Source: Methylocella silvestris BL2 (lineage in GTDB: Bacteria; Pseudomonadota; Alphaproteobacteria; Rhizobiales; Beijerinckiaceae). Taken from it: a DNA stretch of 64,000 bases. The translations under genes were made by a program, and so were the position numbers. The notes beneath the pieces were generated by a model. The model made no database searches. It saw only the letters and a program-made list of their open reading frames with translations, and was not told the origin of the DNA. Positions 36,545 to 46,472 of this stretch are shown in pieces (position 1 is the first letter of the stretch; the number at the start of each line of letters is the position of its first letter). The stretch covers positions 2,118,501-2,182,500 of the forward strand of contig NC_011666.1 of the NCBI RefSeq assembly GCF_000021745.1, written 5' to 3'.

Positions 36545-37528
36545 TCACTGCGGATTTTCTTTTGTCCAAAGGTTCGGCGGCAGAAAATTCTGCCGGCTGC
36601 TGAGCTCACTGCATATGGGCGCCACGCGCTTGTCCGGCCAAGGGTTCATGCCATCCCTCAACCACCGTACAGTGTCGAGCCAAAATCCTGCCGCGTGTCG
36701 ATTATGAAATAGACCAAAGTGTCCGATCGCGTCGAAACCGAGATCGGCAGGCTCCAGAAGCACCTCTATTCGCGTGGCGCCGCGGTAGTATTCCAGAGTT
36801 CTCCCAATCGCCGGGACGGTTCCCAATTCATCATCGGACACTGCGATGGCCAGGATCGGCGCAGAGACTGCGGCAAAACGCTGGAGAACCTCCTTTCTTC
36901 CCGGTCGAGGGTGGCTCAGCTCCATGCGCGCGCGCCGGAAGCTCCACTCATTGGCGACTCCGGCGGGAAGATCCTCCAGCCAGCCCAGCCGCTTGCCGGG
37001 AAAGTAGCCCCAGAGCGCGGTGAATGCGGGCATGATCACATGCCATTTGAGGAACAGACGGGCGCGGCGGCTTCGCTCATAGTCGCGCCAATAGGCATAT
37101 TGCGCTCCGACCGTGAGCATTCGGGAGATCGCCGGCGCATTTTCCGAAAGGCCGGGCAGGAACCCGCCGACGCTGTGACCGACCACGAATAAGGGAGCGT
37201 CCGGATCGCGAGCCTTGGCGAAGCGCAGCGCCGCGTCGAAATCCAGCTCCCCCCAATCCCGCCACCGATAACCGCAACCGCGCAGCCGCGCGGGCCGCGA
37301 CTGTCCTATGCCGCGATAGTCATATGTCAGGACGCTGAAACCGTGTCCTGCGAGAAATGCCGCGTAAGAGTGATAGTAGCGGGCCAGCACGCCCGTCGCC
37401 GGATTGATGATGACCGTGCCGGTTCCCCCCGGCCCGGCTTTGGTCCAGAGATGGCCTCCGAGCGTCACGTCATCCCGGCAAGGGATCGCGATAGCTTGCG
37501 CCTCCGGCGCCACTAGATTCCCCGACAC
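36545..37528 (-). CDS. Alpha/beta hydrolase (COG4757-like)
   Basis: A 327-residue hydrolase. The nucleophile elbow is GHSVGG, the oxyanion region INPATGV and the YDYRGIGQSRP segment matches the COG4757/serine aminopeptidase S33-like group; a late HFGLFH region contains the likely catalytic histidine. The start is uncertain between TTG 37531 and GTG 37528, both after a GGGGG run. Substrate unknown, probably an ester or amide. It is divergent from a TetR regulator with an 86-base gap. Confidence 0.85.
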   Translation of the reverse strand: MSGNLVAPEAQAIAIPCRDDVTLGGHLWTKAGPGGTGTVIINPATGVLARYYHSYAAFLAGHGFSVLTYDYRGIGQSRPARLRGCGYRWRDWGELDFDAALRFAKARDPDAPLFVVGHSVGGFLPGLSENAPAISRMLTVGAQYAYWRDYERSRRARLFLKWHVIMPAFTALWGYFPGKRLGWLEDLPAGVANEWSFRRARMELSHPRPGRKEVLQRFAAVSAPILAIAVSDDELGTVPAIGRTLEYYRGATRIEVLLEPADLGFDAIGHFGLFHNRHAAGFWLDTVRWLRDGMNPWPDKRVAPICSELSSRQNFLPPNLWTKENPQ

Positions 37529-37614
37529 CAAGCCCCCGTCCTCGCATCAGCATTGAACGCTAATCTAGGGGAAGGCGGATGGCGCTTACACTCACTAGTC
37601 GGTATACATTGTTC

Positions 37615-38199
37615 ATGGCCTCGACGAACCCCTCGACACGCGACCGCATCATCGCCGCGGCGTCCAAGCTGTTCTACAGTGAGGGCATCCGAAGCGTGAG
37701 CGTCGACGCCGTGGCGGAAAAGGCCGCCGTCACCAAGCGCACGCTCTACTATCATTTCAGCAGCAAGGACGAACTCATCGCCGCCTATCTCGAAGCGCGA
37801 GACCAGCCCAATCTCGCCCTGTTCAAGCGCTGGTTCGCCGAAACGGAGGGAGGGCTGGCGGACAAGATTCGAGGCGTCTTCCGCAACCTCGCGAAATCCG
37901 CCCGTCATCCAAAATGGAAGGGATGCGGGTTCCTCCGCACCGCCGCGGAACTCGCCAATATGCCGGGCCATCCGGCGATCAAAGTCGGCGCCGCGCACAA
38001 GAAGGGCTTCGAGAATTGGCTGCGCCTAACTTTCGAGGCGGAAAGCATCGCGGGCGCCCCGGCTCTGGCCCGACAGATGGTCCTGCTGCTCGATGGATCG
38101 TTCGCCGTCGTGCTGCTGCATCGCGATCCATCCTACATGGAAGCTGCCGGCGACGCCGCCTTCGCGCTCGTTAACGCGGCTGTTGGCGGCGGCCGGTAA
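37615..38199 (+). CDS. TetR/AcrR-family regulator
   Basis: A 194-residue protein. The HTH lies at about residues 10-55 (FYSEGIRSVSVDAVAEKAAV, then TKRTLYYHFSSKDEL). The C-terminal half is a helical ligand pocket. The ATG at 37615 is preferred over 37579 because AT-rich promoter-like sequence (GTCGGTATACATTG) precedes it. It probably controls the divergent hydrolase. Confidence 0.9.
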   Translation: MASTNPSTRDRIIAAASKLFYSEGIRSVSVDAVAEKAAVTKRTLYYHFSSKDELIAAYLEARDQPNLALFKRWFAETEGGLADKIRGVFRNLAKSARHPKWKGCGFLRTAAELANMPGHPAIKVGAAHKKGFENWLRLTFEAESIAGAPALARQMVLLLDGSFAVVLLHRDPSYMEAAGDAAFALVNAAVGGGR

Positions 38200-38564
38200 C
38201 AGAGCGGCTACGAAATGACGGGATCATCTGAGGAGACCGGGTCCGGGAGCAAATTCGGGAAATGCGTGGCTCGTTCGGCATCAGCGGCGCGATCACAGAC
38301 CATTCAAAATCCGTCAGATCAAAGGGGGCCGCCAAAACCTCCATGACCTGAAGGTTGAATCACGCCCCAAGCGATTCGGTAATCCCATAGCTCTATGACC
38401 TAATTGTTTGGTCCGGGGGGGGGGGTCATGACGCTAAGCTAAGCCAGATGGCGGAGGAGGCGTTATGGCAGGCATTCTTCATGGCAGCCCCTCTGCAGCC
38501 TTTCCAACGACGCTTCGCATCGCTGGAACCTTGGGCTGCTCCGCCCGAACAACGCCGCGAGTTC
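38200..38564. other. Gene-free interval with G homopolymer
   Basis: No convincing gene. A run of 11 G residues lies at 38415-38425, which is unusual for this otherwise mixed sequence and could also be a place for sequencing-length errors. Confidence 0.5.
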
Positions 38565-38870
38565 GAGCCGAACTCCAAGCGTCGAAAGCTGCGGCGAGCG
38601 TCCTCGCCAAGCGGCATGGCTGAGCCGGACGACGGGTGAACAAATGGCGCTCGGGATCTGGGACAGCCGACGGGCCAATGGACCGTGGGACTGTCGCAGC
38701 ATCGGTCTGACTCCGAACGAGGAAGCCATGATCGTCGCCTTTTGTCAGCGACGCTCCTGCCGCTCGACGACGTCACGGGTGCCTTCGCGACAGCATCCCG
38801 AAGCTGACGCGATCGAGCCGGCGCCGCTGCCTCGTACGCCATGGCGTTTTCCGCCTGCCGGCCGCCTTGG
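38565..38870 (+). mobile_element. Degenerate IS481-like transposase fragment
   Basis: Three frames together resemble the N-terminal part of IS481-family transposases: VRAELQASKAAASVLAKRHG, then VNKWRSGSGTADGP, then LTPNEEAMIVAFCQRR and further pieces. Several stops and frameshifts show it is dead. It runs directly into the truncated alcohol dehydrogenase. Confidence 0.6.
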
Positions 38871-39485
38871 GTTGTGCCGATTCCCGACGATCTCGATGCG
38901 AAGGAAGCGGGACCTTTGTTGTGCGGCGGCGTTACCGTCTTCACGCCGCTTAAGGTTTTTGACATCCGGCCGACAAATCGGGTTGGCGTCGTGGGCATCG
39001 GCGGCCTTGGCCATATGGCGCTGAAATTCGCAAAAGCCTGGGGCTGGGAGGTGACCGCATTCACCTCGACGGACTCGAAAGCCGCCGAGGCGCGGGCATT
39101 TGGGGCGCATGACGTGGTCAACTCCCGCAACGGCGACGATCTGAGAAAGATCGCAGGCACATTGGATCTGTTACTCGTCACGGTTAATGTACCGCTGGAC
39201 TGGCCCGCAATGATGGCGACGCTGCGACCGAAGGGACGTCTCCACGTCGTCGGCGCGGTGCTGGAGCCGATACCTGTCGCGGCGTTTCCAATCATCATGG
39301 GACAGAACAGCTTTTCGGGTTCTCCAAACGGCTCGCCAACAACGACCGCCGACATGCTGAAGTTTGCCGCGCGCCACAAGATCGCGCCGCAGATGGAGCA
39401 CTTCCCGATGTCGAAGGTGAACGACGCGATCCAGCGTCTGCTGGACGGCAAGGCGCGCTACAGGATCGTGCTCGATGTCACATAG
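38860..39485 (+). pseudogene. Zinc-type alcohol dehydrogenase, N-terminal part lost
   Basis: About 208 residues of a medium-chain NAD(P)-dependent alcohol dehydrogenase of the YahK/AdhA kind. The Rossmann motif VGVVGIGGLGHMALKFAKAW is intact, but the N-terminal catalytic zinc domain (about 130 residues) is missing; its place is taken by IS481-like debris. The downstream frame up to the stop at 39485 is clean. It can hardly be an active enzyme. It may be a recent casualty of the insertion. Confidence 0.75.
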
Positions 39486-39577
39486 CCGTTAGAAACTAGG
39501 TCGCCGCGACGACGGCCGCGGCGACTTGAGGGGCTCGCAGATGCAGGTCCCGGATTTTGAAGCACATTGCAACAGTT

Positions 39578-40807
39578 CTATCGATGGCCGCCATAACCAT
39601 CGAGGCGATTCTTGGCGAGCCATTGTGAAAAGATGTCGGCGATCTGCAGATTGTTCGCATCGGAAAACGAGAAATGCGTGTTGCCGCGAATCCCGATATC
39701 CGGCAGGTGGAGTATCGAGGCGTTGCCGCCGTGTTTGTTGATCGCCGCCACCATTTGCTGCGCCATCTTGAAGCGGTTCAGCCAGAGCTGCACGCGCGGA
39801 TAGGGGCTTGACTGCGCGGAAAGCCCGTCGCCGAACTGCATCCGGATCGGGATTTTCGTGAGCTTGAGAAAATCCGACAACGGCACGGGGTTCGGGCTCA
39901 GCAAGGTCGGCCCGCTGCCGAGCGCGGGCGGAAGCTCATTGGATGGAAAAGCGTAGTCCGGGTTTCCGCCACCGGGCTCGTAGGCATAGATCGCCTTGAC
40001 GTTCGGGCTCTTCATCGCCGTAAGCCAGCCAAGGACGCCGCTGGCGGAGTGGATGATCAGGATGCACGGTCCTATCTCTTCGAGAAGCGCCGCCACTCCA
40101 TCGGTGATGACGTTTCTGTCTTGCGGCCCTGTGTCCGGCGTCGCCCAACGGAAGAATTGGTTGAGCGCGGGCGAGTTGATTCCCTGTTTTGCCTGCGGGA
40201 ATTGACTGTTCGGAAAAAACTTCGGCCAGACGCCGAGTCGCCACGCAACAAAAAGATCTTGTTCTCCGGGCGTTGGCGTCAGAGTGGTTCCTACCGTGGT
40301 GTTGCCTGCGCGAGCGCGTCGCGGCTGATCGATGATGTAGACGCCAAAATTGCGGCGTAGAAAAATCGATTGATATCCCTCGCGCCCATCGGGCGTCGTC
40401 TCAAAGCTCTTGCCGCTCTGACCGCCGCCCGGCCAAAACACCAGTGGAAGAGAACGCGGATTTTGCGGGATTTGAAACTGCGCGTAAGCATGATCGCCGT
40501 GAAGAGTCTGGCCGGGGCCGCCCGTCACCGTCGGATCGAACACGCCTGGCGTCTGGAGCACAGAACCGCCTGCCATGAAGCTGCCCTGCCGAGCGATGAC
40601 GAGGGGACCGTTGCCTGCGGGATGATTGGCCGAGGAATTATCGAAATCTTGCGCCTGCGCTTGCTTGCTTTCCATGCTCAAAACAGGCAGCGAGGCGAGA
40701 GCGGCGCCAGCTTTGGCGAAAAATCTGCGCCGGGTGTCGTTTATGCTACCTCCGCCGGCCCCTCCCATTTGCGACACGACGGACTCGAATGCTTCTTTGA
40801 TTTTCAT
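39578..40807 (-). CDS. Exported alpha/beta hydrolase with Tat-type signal
   Basis: A 409-residue protein. A twin-arginine motif RRRFFAKAGA near residue 27 is followed by a hydrophobic stretch, so export by the Tat pathway is likely. The nucleophile region reads ILIIHSASGVLGW, and a C-terminal GNTHF segment may hold the histidine. The ATG at 40807 begins MKIKEAFESV; a longer frame to 40921 is less likely. Substrate unknown; an esterase is plausible. Confidence 0.75.
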   Translation of the reverse strand: MKIKEAFESVVSQMGGAGGGSINDTRRRFFAKAGAALASLPVLSMESKQAQAQDFDNSSANHPAGNGPLVIARQGSFMAGGSVLQTPGVFDPTVTGGPGQTLHGDHAYAQFQIPQNPRSLPLVFWPGGGQSGKSFETTPDGREGYQSIFLRRNFGVYIIDQPRRARAGNTTVGTTLTPTPGEQDLFVAWRLGVWPKFFPNSQFPQAKQGINSPALNQFFRWATPDTGPQDRNVITDGVAALLEEIGPCILIIHSASGVLGWLTAMKSPNVKAIYAYEPGGGNPDYAFPSNELPPALGSGPTLLSPNPVPLSDFLKLTKIPIRMQFGDGLSAQSSPYPRVQLWLNRFKMAQQMVAAINKHGGNASILHLPDIGIRGNTHFSFSDANNLQIADIFSQWLAKNRLDGYGGHR

Positions 40808-41332
40808 TGTGTAGGTCCTGCCTGGTTGAATCGCTGCTTCGAAAGATGGTACCAACCCTGGATTGATCGCTGCTGTTTCGCCGGGCATCAAGCTGCCTTT
40901 TTCACCCCGCTCGCCCGGCATCGGACCGCTAAACTTGCTTGCAGGTCTTCCATGAAATTCCGCTCATACAATAAAATTGCTCCGAGCCGACGCTGGCCGG
41001 CCGCGAAGCACAGTCGCCGGAATCAATCCGCGCGCGCGGATCCCGAAAGAGGAAAATGCCGCCTTCATCGAGGCGATGCGGACGAAAGTGGCGAGGGAAA
41101 ATCTCGAGACGGAGATTACGAGTCTGCGCAGGGCGATTTCAGCACGCGCGACGTCTTGAATGGCCCCGCGACTTTCCGGGCGAGGGCAATGTGTGGCAGC
41201 CCGTATTCTCAATTGCGGACGGCGCTGCTACATTGTTACAGATATGGGACGGAATCCGTTTGCCTGCATTCCCACGCGCCTCCGCTTCCCTGCCTGCCGA
41301 TTTGGAGGCGGTGCGGTCCGCTGCAGGTCGGG
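40808..41332. other. Gene-free interval
   Basis: About 525 bases without a convincing gene. Short frames on both strands lack ribosome sites. The promoter for the Tat-dependent hydrolase should lie just after 40807. Confidence 0.5.
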
Positions 41333-41839
41333 TCATCCGATCGGCGTGTAGTTGCAAGTGAAATTGAAAGGCTTGTAACTGCTCGCCTTCGCCAGATTCA
41401 AGAAATATCCACATCGGCTCATCATTGCCGTGACGTCGACCGCCTTCTCGACTTCGAAAGCATTATCCTTGTGAGGCGAGGCCCAACCTTGTATCCGGCT
41501 CAGGGCTTTGTTGGCCGCGGCCTTCGCATCAGACGCGACAAGCAGCATGTTCTTATGCAGTTCGGTAAATTCCTTCGGGTCATATCCGCCCATATTGACG
41601 AAAAACAATTTCGTTGCATCGTCAGGCGGCCCTTCGGTTGTGACAGCCACGTCGTATCCATCAGCCTGCTCGACTTCACCCCAGCAGTCCAGATGCAAGC
41701 TCTTCGGATCGCCCCACCACTGCTTGCGTAGGTCGTCACGGCAATCCTCTGGCGCCTCTCCAATCGAGAACCGGATGTCGTGCAACTCCACATTCGAGTT
41801 TCCACAGTCGCCGCCGATATAAAACATGAACAGCTTCAT
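41333..41839 (-). CDS. DUF1543-family protein
   Basis: A 168-residue protein. The start MKLFMFYIGGDC and later HLDCWGEVEQADGYDV, FFVNMGGYDP and EFTELHKN match DUF1543, a small family of unknown function. The ATG at 41839 has GGAG six bases upstream; the much longer open frame beyond it is an overlap artefact. No operon partner is evident, and the 239 bases up to the MocR gene hold no gene. Confidence 0.8.
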   Translation of the reverse strand: MKLFMFYIGGDCGNSNVELHDIRFSIGEAPEDCRDDLRKQWWGDPKSLHLDCWGEVEQADGYDVAVTTEGPPDDATKLFFVNMGGYDPKEFTELHKNMLLVASDAKAAANKALSRIQGWASPHKDNAFEVEKAVDVTAMMSRCGYFLNLAKASSYKPFNFTCNYTPIG

Positions 41840-42078
41840 GACATCTCCGAGGATTTTATGAGCATGGTCCTGACGCGCCGATTTGGGCCTGCGCCGAGCC
41901 ACAGCGGAATCGGTCGGGCTCTCGTGACAGCGCTGACGGTTGGAGCGCTCGATTTTGCCGATCTTGGCTTCGAGGTCCCGCCTGGTAAAGATCGCGCCAT
42001 CGATGAGACGCGGCGCGACAGACGCCGAGCTTCTCCAGCGTAAGGCGCGCCACAGATGCGATGGCGCGACCAGCCGCC

Positions 42079-43464
42079 TCACAGAAATTGCAGCGCATGC
42101 GCCGGCGATTGCGCCAGCGCATGCGCGATATATTCCAGCGCTGAGCGGATCTCTTCGCGTCCGGTCGGACCGCCGATGCAGATGCGGATCGCCTCGATCG
42201 GATCGCCGCCGACGGTGAAGGCGTCGCTGGCGACGACGCCGATCCGGGTCGATCCCATGTGGCCGATGAAGGCCGAACGGGTCCAGGGTTTTGGCAGCTC
42301 CATCCAGAGATTGAAGCTGAGGCGATCGGAGCGGAAGCTGCCCTTTGGCAGAATGTCGGCGGCGAGTTGCTGACGCGCCGCGGTCTCGGCGCGGATGAAC
42401 CGCAAAATGGTGTCGGCGGCGCCGTCCTCGATCCAACGCGTGGCGATGGCCGCCGTCAGCGGCGAGGCCATGACATTGGCCGCCCGCATGGCGGCGGCGA
42501 AAGGCCAGCCGGAGCGCGCGTCGGGCGCGACAACATAGGCGGCGCGCAGGCCCGCGCCTATGCATTTGGCAAGGCCCGCCACATGCCAGGTGAGGTCGGG
42601 CGCAATGGCCGCAAACGGCGGCTGGCCTTGCGTGGGAATGAAGCCATAGGCGTCGTCCTCGACAATCGGGACATTGTAGCGCCGCGCAACCGCGGCGATC
42701 GCGACGCGCCGCGTCGCGGGGATGGTGAGCGTCGTCGGATTGTGCAGCGTCGGATTGAGATAGATCGCCTTCGGCTTCAGCGTCTCGCAGGAGGATTTGA
42801 AGGCGTCAGGGTCGACGCCGTCCGCGTCCATCGGCAGGCCGACCAGTTTGAGGCGCAGCTGCGCGGCGATGGCGCGCATGCCGGGATAGGTCAATTCCTC
42901 GCACAGGACGACGTCGCCGGGGGCCGCCAGAATGCTGAAGATTCCAAGCAGGGCCGGATGCGCGCCCGGCGTCACGAACAGACGATCCTGCGAGGGAACG
43001 AGCGAGCGCCGGCCGAGCCAGGCGGAGGCGGCGTCCTTGTCCGCCGGAGAGCCGCCGAAGGCCTGATAACGTAGCAGCGAAACGAGATCGCGGCTGACCT
43101 CCGCCACGCCATCCTGCATCCGCGCAATCAGGGCCGGATCGTCCGGTTCGGGAGGCAAATTCATCGACAGATCGACGAAGTCGCTGCGCGCAGGCCTTGG
43201 AGGCGGCGGCGCCTGACGCGGCGGCGCGCAGACGAAGGTGCCGCGGCCGACGCGCGATTCAACAAGACCGCGCTTTTTCGCCTCGACATAGCCGCGCGCG
43301 ACTGTGGTGAAGTCAACCCCGAGCCGGGCGGCGAGCTGGCGCTGCGGCGGCAGACGATCGCCAATCGAGAGCCGGCCGCTGCGGAGGTCCTCGGCGATGA
43401 GATCGGCGATGGCGAGATAACGCGGCTTGTCGCTGCCGGTGAGGTCGGGGGTCCAGTCAGGCAT
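42079..43464 (-). CDS. MocR-type regulator (GntR HTH plus aminotransferase-like domain)
   Basis: A 461-residue protein. The winged helix at about residues 15-80 (LRSGRLSIGDRLPPQRQLAA, then FTTVARGYVEAKKRGLVESR) is of GntR type. The rest is a class I aminotransferase-like domain with a PLP-type lysine region (HVAGLAKCIGAGLR). MocR regulators bind direct repeats and respond to PLP or an amino compound. It is divergent from the Nit1 cluster, and phased repeats lie between, so it is the likely local regulator. Confidence 0.9.
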   Translation of the reverse strand: MPDWTPDLTGSDKPRYLAIADLIAEDLRSGRLSIGDRLPPQRQLAARLGVDFTTVARGYVEAKKRGLVESRVGRGTFVCAPPRQAPPPPRPARSDFVDLSMNLPPEPDDPALIARMQDGVAEVSRDLVSLLRYQAFGGSPADKDAASAWLGRRSLVPSQDRLFVTPGAHPALLGIFSILAAPGDVVLCEELTYPGMRAIAAQLRLKLVGLPMDADGVDPDAFKSSCETLKPKAIYLNPTLHNPTTLTIPATRRVAIAAVARRYNVPIVEDDAYGFIPTQGQPPFAAIAPDLTWHVAGLAKCIGAGLRAAYVVAPDARSGWPFAAAMRAANVMASPLTAAIATRWIEDGAADTILRFIRAETAARQQLAADILPKGSFRSDRLSFNLWMELPKPWTRSAFIGHMGSTRIGVVASDAFTVGGDPIEAIRICIGGPTGREEIRSALEYIAHALAQSPAHALQFL

Positions 43465-43712
43465 GGGTTAAGCCTCGGGGCGCGACGGATTGGGGCGCGT
43501 AAATTGACTGCATATTGTTGCATCCGCTTGGGCGTGTCGGCAAGGATTAATTTTACGAGCAGGCTTGGCGAGTAGTTTTTGGCGACCGCATTGGCGCGGG
43601 CCCTGGCGAGGCTTGATGCGGGCGAGATAGGCGGATGGGGCGCCGCCGATTTGAGCGCAATGCCCTGAATCGGATTGACCGCGCTCAAATGACTGGCAGG
43701 AGCAAAGCTATA

Positions 43713-43744
43713 TTGAATGTATAATTGAATGTATTTTGAATGCC
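43713..43744. repeat. Three phased direct repeats TTGAATG
   Basis: TTGAATGTA (43713-43721), TTGAATGTA (43725-43733) and TTGAATGCC (43736-43744) start 12 and 11 bases apart, about one DNA turn. They sit about 30 bases before the sigma-54 promoter and in the region shared with the MocR gene. They are good candidates for an activator site. Confidence 0.6.
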
Positions 43745-43773
43745 TTTATACGCACACGTAAAAAACAATCAAT

Positions 43774-43789
43774 TGGCATATTGATTGCA
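43774..43789 (+). promoter_or_regulatory. Sigma-54 promoter for the Nit1 cluster
   Basis: TGGCATATTGATTGCA matches the -24/-12 consensus TGGCAYR-N4-TTGCW. GG (43775-43776) and GC (43787-43788) have the required ten bases between them. The ATG of the first gene is 53 bases downstream with AAGGAGAAC. Sigma-54 use would place the cluster under nitrogen control. Confidence 0.75.
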
Positions 43790-43841
43790 ACTCTCTTGGC
43801 GTCCGCCCGCTTCAGCGGCCATTCAAGCCAAGGAGAACATT

Positions 43842-44324
43842 ATGCCTGCCGTCGTCAAGCCAGCCAATCAAAAGGGCGACTTTCTCGTCGACTATGAGGA
43901 AAAGAAATTCGAAGACGTGAAAGCCCAGCCCGGCGAGAAGGCCCTCGTCACCTTTCATACCGTCGCCTTCGAAGGCTCGATCGGCTTCGTCAATCTGCTC
44001 CAGACCTCGCGGCTCATCCAGAAAGGTTTTGAGACCTCCGTGCTGCTGTATGGGCCGGGCGTGACGCTCGCCCTCCAGCGCGGCTTTCCAAAACTCGGCG
44101 ACGAGGCGTTTCCGGGCCATCTCAACTTCAACAACCGCATCGAGAAGATCATCGCCGACGGTGGCAAGGTCTATGCCTGCCGCTTCGCGCTACAGGCGCT
44201 TTACGGCCACGGCGAGGGGGCCCTGATCCCCGGCGTCATCCCGATCAGCCCGCTCGACGTGCTCGACCTCGTTCTCCTGCATCGCCGGGACAACGCCTTC
44301 ATTCTCGAAACCTGGACGCTCTGA
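43842..44324 (+). CDS. MSMEG_0572/Sll0783-family nitrogen-starvation protein
   Basis: A 160-residue first gene of the Nit1 cluster, with AAGGAGAAC before the ATG at 43842; the frame's earlier start at 43785 overlaps the promoter. Sequences such as [20 protein letters not shown] and SVLLYGPGV fit this DsrE-like family known from nitrogen-starved cyanobacteria and mycobacteria. The exact activity is unknown. It precedes the nitrilase by 32 bases. Confidence 0.85.
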   Translation: MPAVVKPANQKGDFLVDYEEKKFEDVKAQPGEKALVTFHTVAFEGSIGFVNLLQTSRLIQKGFETSVLLYGPGVTLALQRGFPKLGDEAFPGHLNFNNRIEKIIADGGKVYACRFALQALYGHGEGALIPGVIPISPLDVLDLVLLHRRDNAFILETWTL

Positions 44325-44356
44325 CCTTGGCCGCGCCGCTTTCGAAGGGAGCCGTG

Positions 44357-45385
44357 ATGGCTGAAACAAGACGCGTTCGCGCCGCGGCGGTGCAGATCGC
44401 TCCCGATCTCGACAGCCTCGCCGGGACGATGGAGCGCGTTCTCGCCGCCATCGCCGAGGCTGCGGGAAAAGGCGCGGAGCTCGTGGTTTTCCCCGAGACT
44501 TTCGCGCCCTGGTATCCTTATTTCTCCTTCGTGCACCCGCCGGTCCTGACCGGAGCGGAGCATATTCGGCTCTATGAGAACGCGGTTGTCGCGCCCGGCC
44601 CGGCGACGGAGGCGGTCGCCGCCGCGGCTCGAAAATTCGGCGTCGTCGTCGTCCTCGGCGTTAACGAGCGCGACCATGGAACGCTCTACAATACGCAGCT
44701 CGTCTTCGACGCTGATGGCGCGCTCAAACTCAAACGCCGCAAGATCACGCCGACCTATCATGAGCGGATGATCTGGGGGCAGGGCGATGGCTCGGGCCTC
44801 AAGGTGGTCGAGACGCGCGTTGGCCGCGTCGGGGCGCTGGCCTGCTGGGAACATTACAACCCCCTCGCCCGCTACGCCCTGATGGCGCAGCATGAGGAGA
44901 TCCACATTGCCCAGTTTCCGGGCTCGCTGGTCGGCCCGATCTTCGCCGATCAGATCGAGGTGACGATCCGCCATCACGCGCTGGAATCCGGCTGTTTCGT
45001 CGTCAATTCCACAGGCTGGCTGACCGAGGAGCAGATCGCGCGCATCTGCCCCGAGGAGCCTTTGCGCAAGGCGCTGCGGGGCGGCTGCATGACGGCGATC
45101 ATCTCGCCGGAAGGCAAGCATATCGTCCCGCCGCTGACCTCCGGCGAGGGCATTCTGATCGCCGATCTCGACATGAGCCTTATCACCAAACGCAAGCGGA
45201 TGATGGACAGCGTCGGCCATTACGCGCGGCCCGAATTGCTCAGCCTTAATCTCGACAACCGCGAGGCGCCGCCGTTGCGCGCCGCTTCTCCCTTTGCCTC
45301 ATTTCCGGCGGAGAGTTTTTCCGATGAAACCCTTGCAGCATCCCATCGAATTAGAGCCCTTGAAGACGGAACGCTTGATCAATGA
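44357..45385 (+). CDS. Nit6803-type nitrilase
   Basis: A 342-residue carbon-nitrogen hydrolase. The catalytic triad is visible: E47 ([10 protein letters not shown]), K129 ([10 protein letters not shown]) and C163 ([10 protein letters not shown]). It belongs by context and motifs to the Nit1-cluster nitrilases, which hydrolyse nitriles to acids and ammonia. The ATG at 44357 follows a weak GGGAG. It overlaps the radical SAM gene by 62 bases. Confidence 0.92.
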   Translation: MAETRRVRAAAVQIAPDLDSLAGTMERVLAAIAEAAGKGAELVVFPETFAPWYPYFSFVHPPVLTGAEHIRLYENAVVAPGPATEAVAAAARKFGVVVVLGVNERDHGTLYNTQLVFDADGALKLKRRKITPTYHERMIWGQGDGSGLKVVETRVGRVGALACWEHYNPLARYALMAQHEEIHIAQFPGSLVGPIFADQIEVTIRHHALESGCFVVNSTGWLTEEQIARICPEEPLRKALRGGCMTAIISPEGKHIVPPLTSGEGILIADLDMSLITKRKRMMDSVGHYARPELLSLNLDNREAPPLRAASPFASFPAESFSDETLAASHRIRALEDGTLDQ

Positions 45386-46472
45386 GCTACAGTCCTTGGG
45401 GGTGCGGCTCATCGATCCGGACGCCGGCGCGAGCGGGCGGCGCGGCGGCGCTGGCCCGTCCGATCACAAGGCGCTGACCATCGACGGCCTGACGATCATG
45501 GCGCCGGTGCACACCGCGCCCGCCTCGGGCAGCCCCTATCTCGTCGAAAAGCCCGACGCCTCTGGCCGTAGCCGCATCCTGCGCGACGGCCTTCCGCTGG
45601 GCGTTGTCTCCTTCCCGGCGCAGCCCAAATTCTACGGGCTCACGACGGCGGACGGCGTCCCCTATTCGAAGATCGCGACGCTGCACGGGCGCGACGTGCT
45701 GGCGACGACGGTGCTGCAGAGCTGCGTGCGCTACAAAAGCCGCGCCAAGACGTGCCAGTTCTGCGCCATCGGCGAGTCGCTCGCGGCCGGCCGGACGATC
45801 GAGCGCAAGACCCCGGCGCAGCTCGCCGAAGTGGCGAAAGCGGCGGTCGAACTCGACGGCGTCAGGCATATGGTGATGACCACCGGCACGCCTCCCGGCA
45901 AGGATCGCGGCGCCGCCATCCTCGCCGAGAGCGCCGCCGCCGTGAAGGCCGCCGTTGATTTGCCGATCCAGGTTCAGTGCGAGCCGCCGGACGACGACGC
46001 CTGGTTTGGCCGCCTGCGCGAGGCCGGCGCCGATGCGCTCGGCATGCATCTTGAGGCGGTCACCGACGAGGTGCGCGCGCGCATCATGCCAGGAAAAGCA
46101 CAGGTTCCCGTGGAGCGCTATTTTTCCGCCTTCCGGGCCGCCGTCCCTGTGTTCGGCCGCGGACAGGTCTCGACCTATATTCTCGCCGGCCTTGGCGACG
46201 CGCGCGACGACATCCTCGATATCTGCCGGCGCCTGATCGATATCGGCGTCTATCCCTTCGTCGTGCCCTTCACGCCCATTTCCGGCACGCCGCTCGAAAA
46301 TCACCCGACGCCTTCCCCCGCCTTTATGGACGACCTTCTAGCGCCGCTTGCTTTGATGTTGAGCGAGGGCGGCCTTGCCTCCTCCGACGTCAAGGCGGGC
46401 TGCGCCAAATGCGGCGCCTGCTCCGCGCTCTCCGCTTTCGAGCGCCGCGCCAATACGGGAGGCCGGGCATGA
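45324..46472 (+). CDS. Radical SAM protein, MSMEG_0568 family
   Basis: A 382-residue protein. The cluster-binding cysteines are C134, C144 and C147 ([15 protein letters not shown]), spaced CX9CX2C rather than CX3CX2C. The C-terminal CAKCGAC may bind a second cluster or zinc. The start at 45324 implies a 62-base overlap with the nitrilase; later starts near 45375 are possible. It overlaps the GNAT gene by four bases. In the Nit1 cluster it probably makes or alters an unknown nitrogenous metabolite. Confidence 0.88.
   Translation: MKPLQHPIELEPLKTERLINELQSLGVRLIDPDAGASGRRGGAGPSDHKALTIDGLTIMAPVHTAPASGSPYLVEKPDASGRSRILRDGLPLGVVSFPAQPKFYGLTTADGVPYSKIATLHGRDVLATTVLQSCVRYKSRAKTCQFCAIGESLAAGRTIERKTPAQLAEVAKAAVELDGVRHMVMTTGTPPGKDRGAAILAESAAAVKAAVDLPIQVQCEPPDDDAWFGRLREAGADALGMHLEAVTDEVRARIMPGKAQVPVERYFSAFRAAVPVFGRGQVSTYILAGLGDARDDILDICRRLIDIGVYPFVVPFTPISGTPLENHPTPSPAFMDDLLAPLALMLSEGGLASSDVKAGCAKCGACSALSAFERRANTGGRA

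Noticed and set aside
37579-37614. Longer N-terminus for the second TetR gene
   Set aside because: The segment looks like promoter/operator DNA and adds residues not typical for the family.
40977-41159. Possible IS630-type transposase remnant
   Set aside because: The weak likeness in one short segment is not enough to separate it from chance.
41840-42565. Long arginine-rich extension of the DUF1543 frame
   Set aside because: It overlaps the MocR gene in another frame, and the real DUF1543 start has its own ribosome site at 41839.
45387-46304. Minus-strand frame opposite the radical SAM gene
   Set aside because: GC-rich antisense shadow lacking protein-like features.
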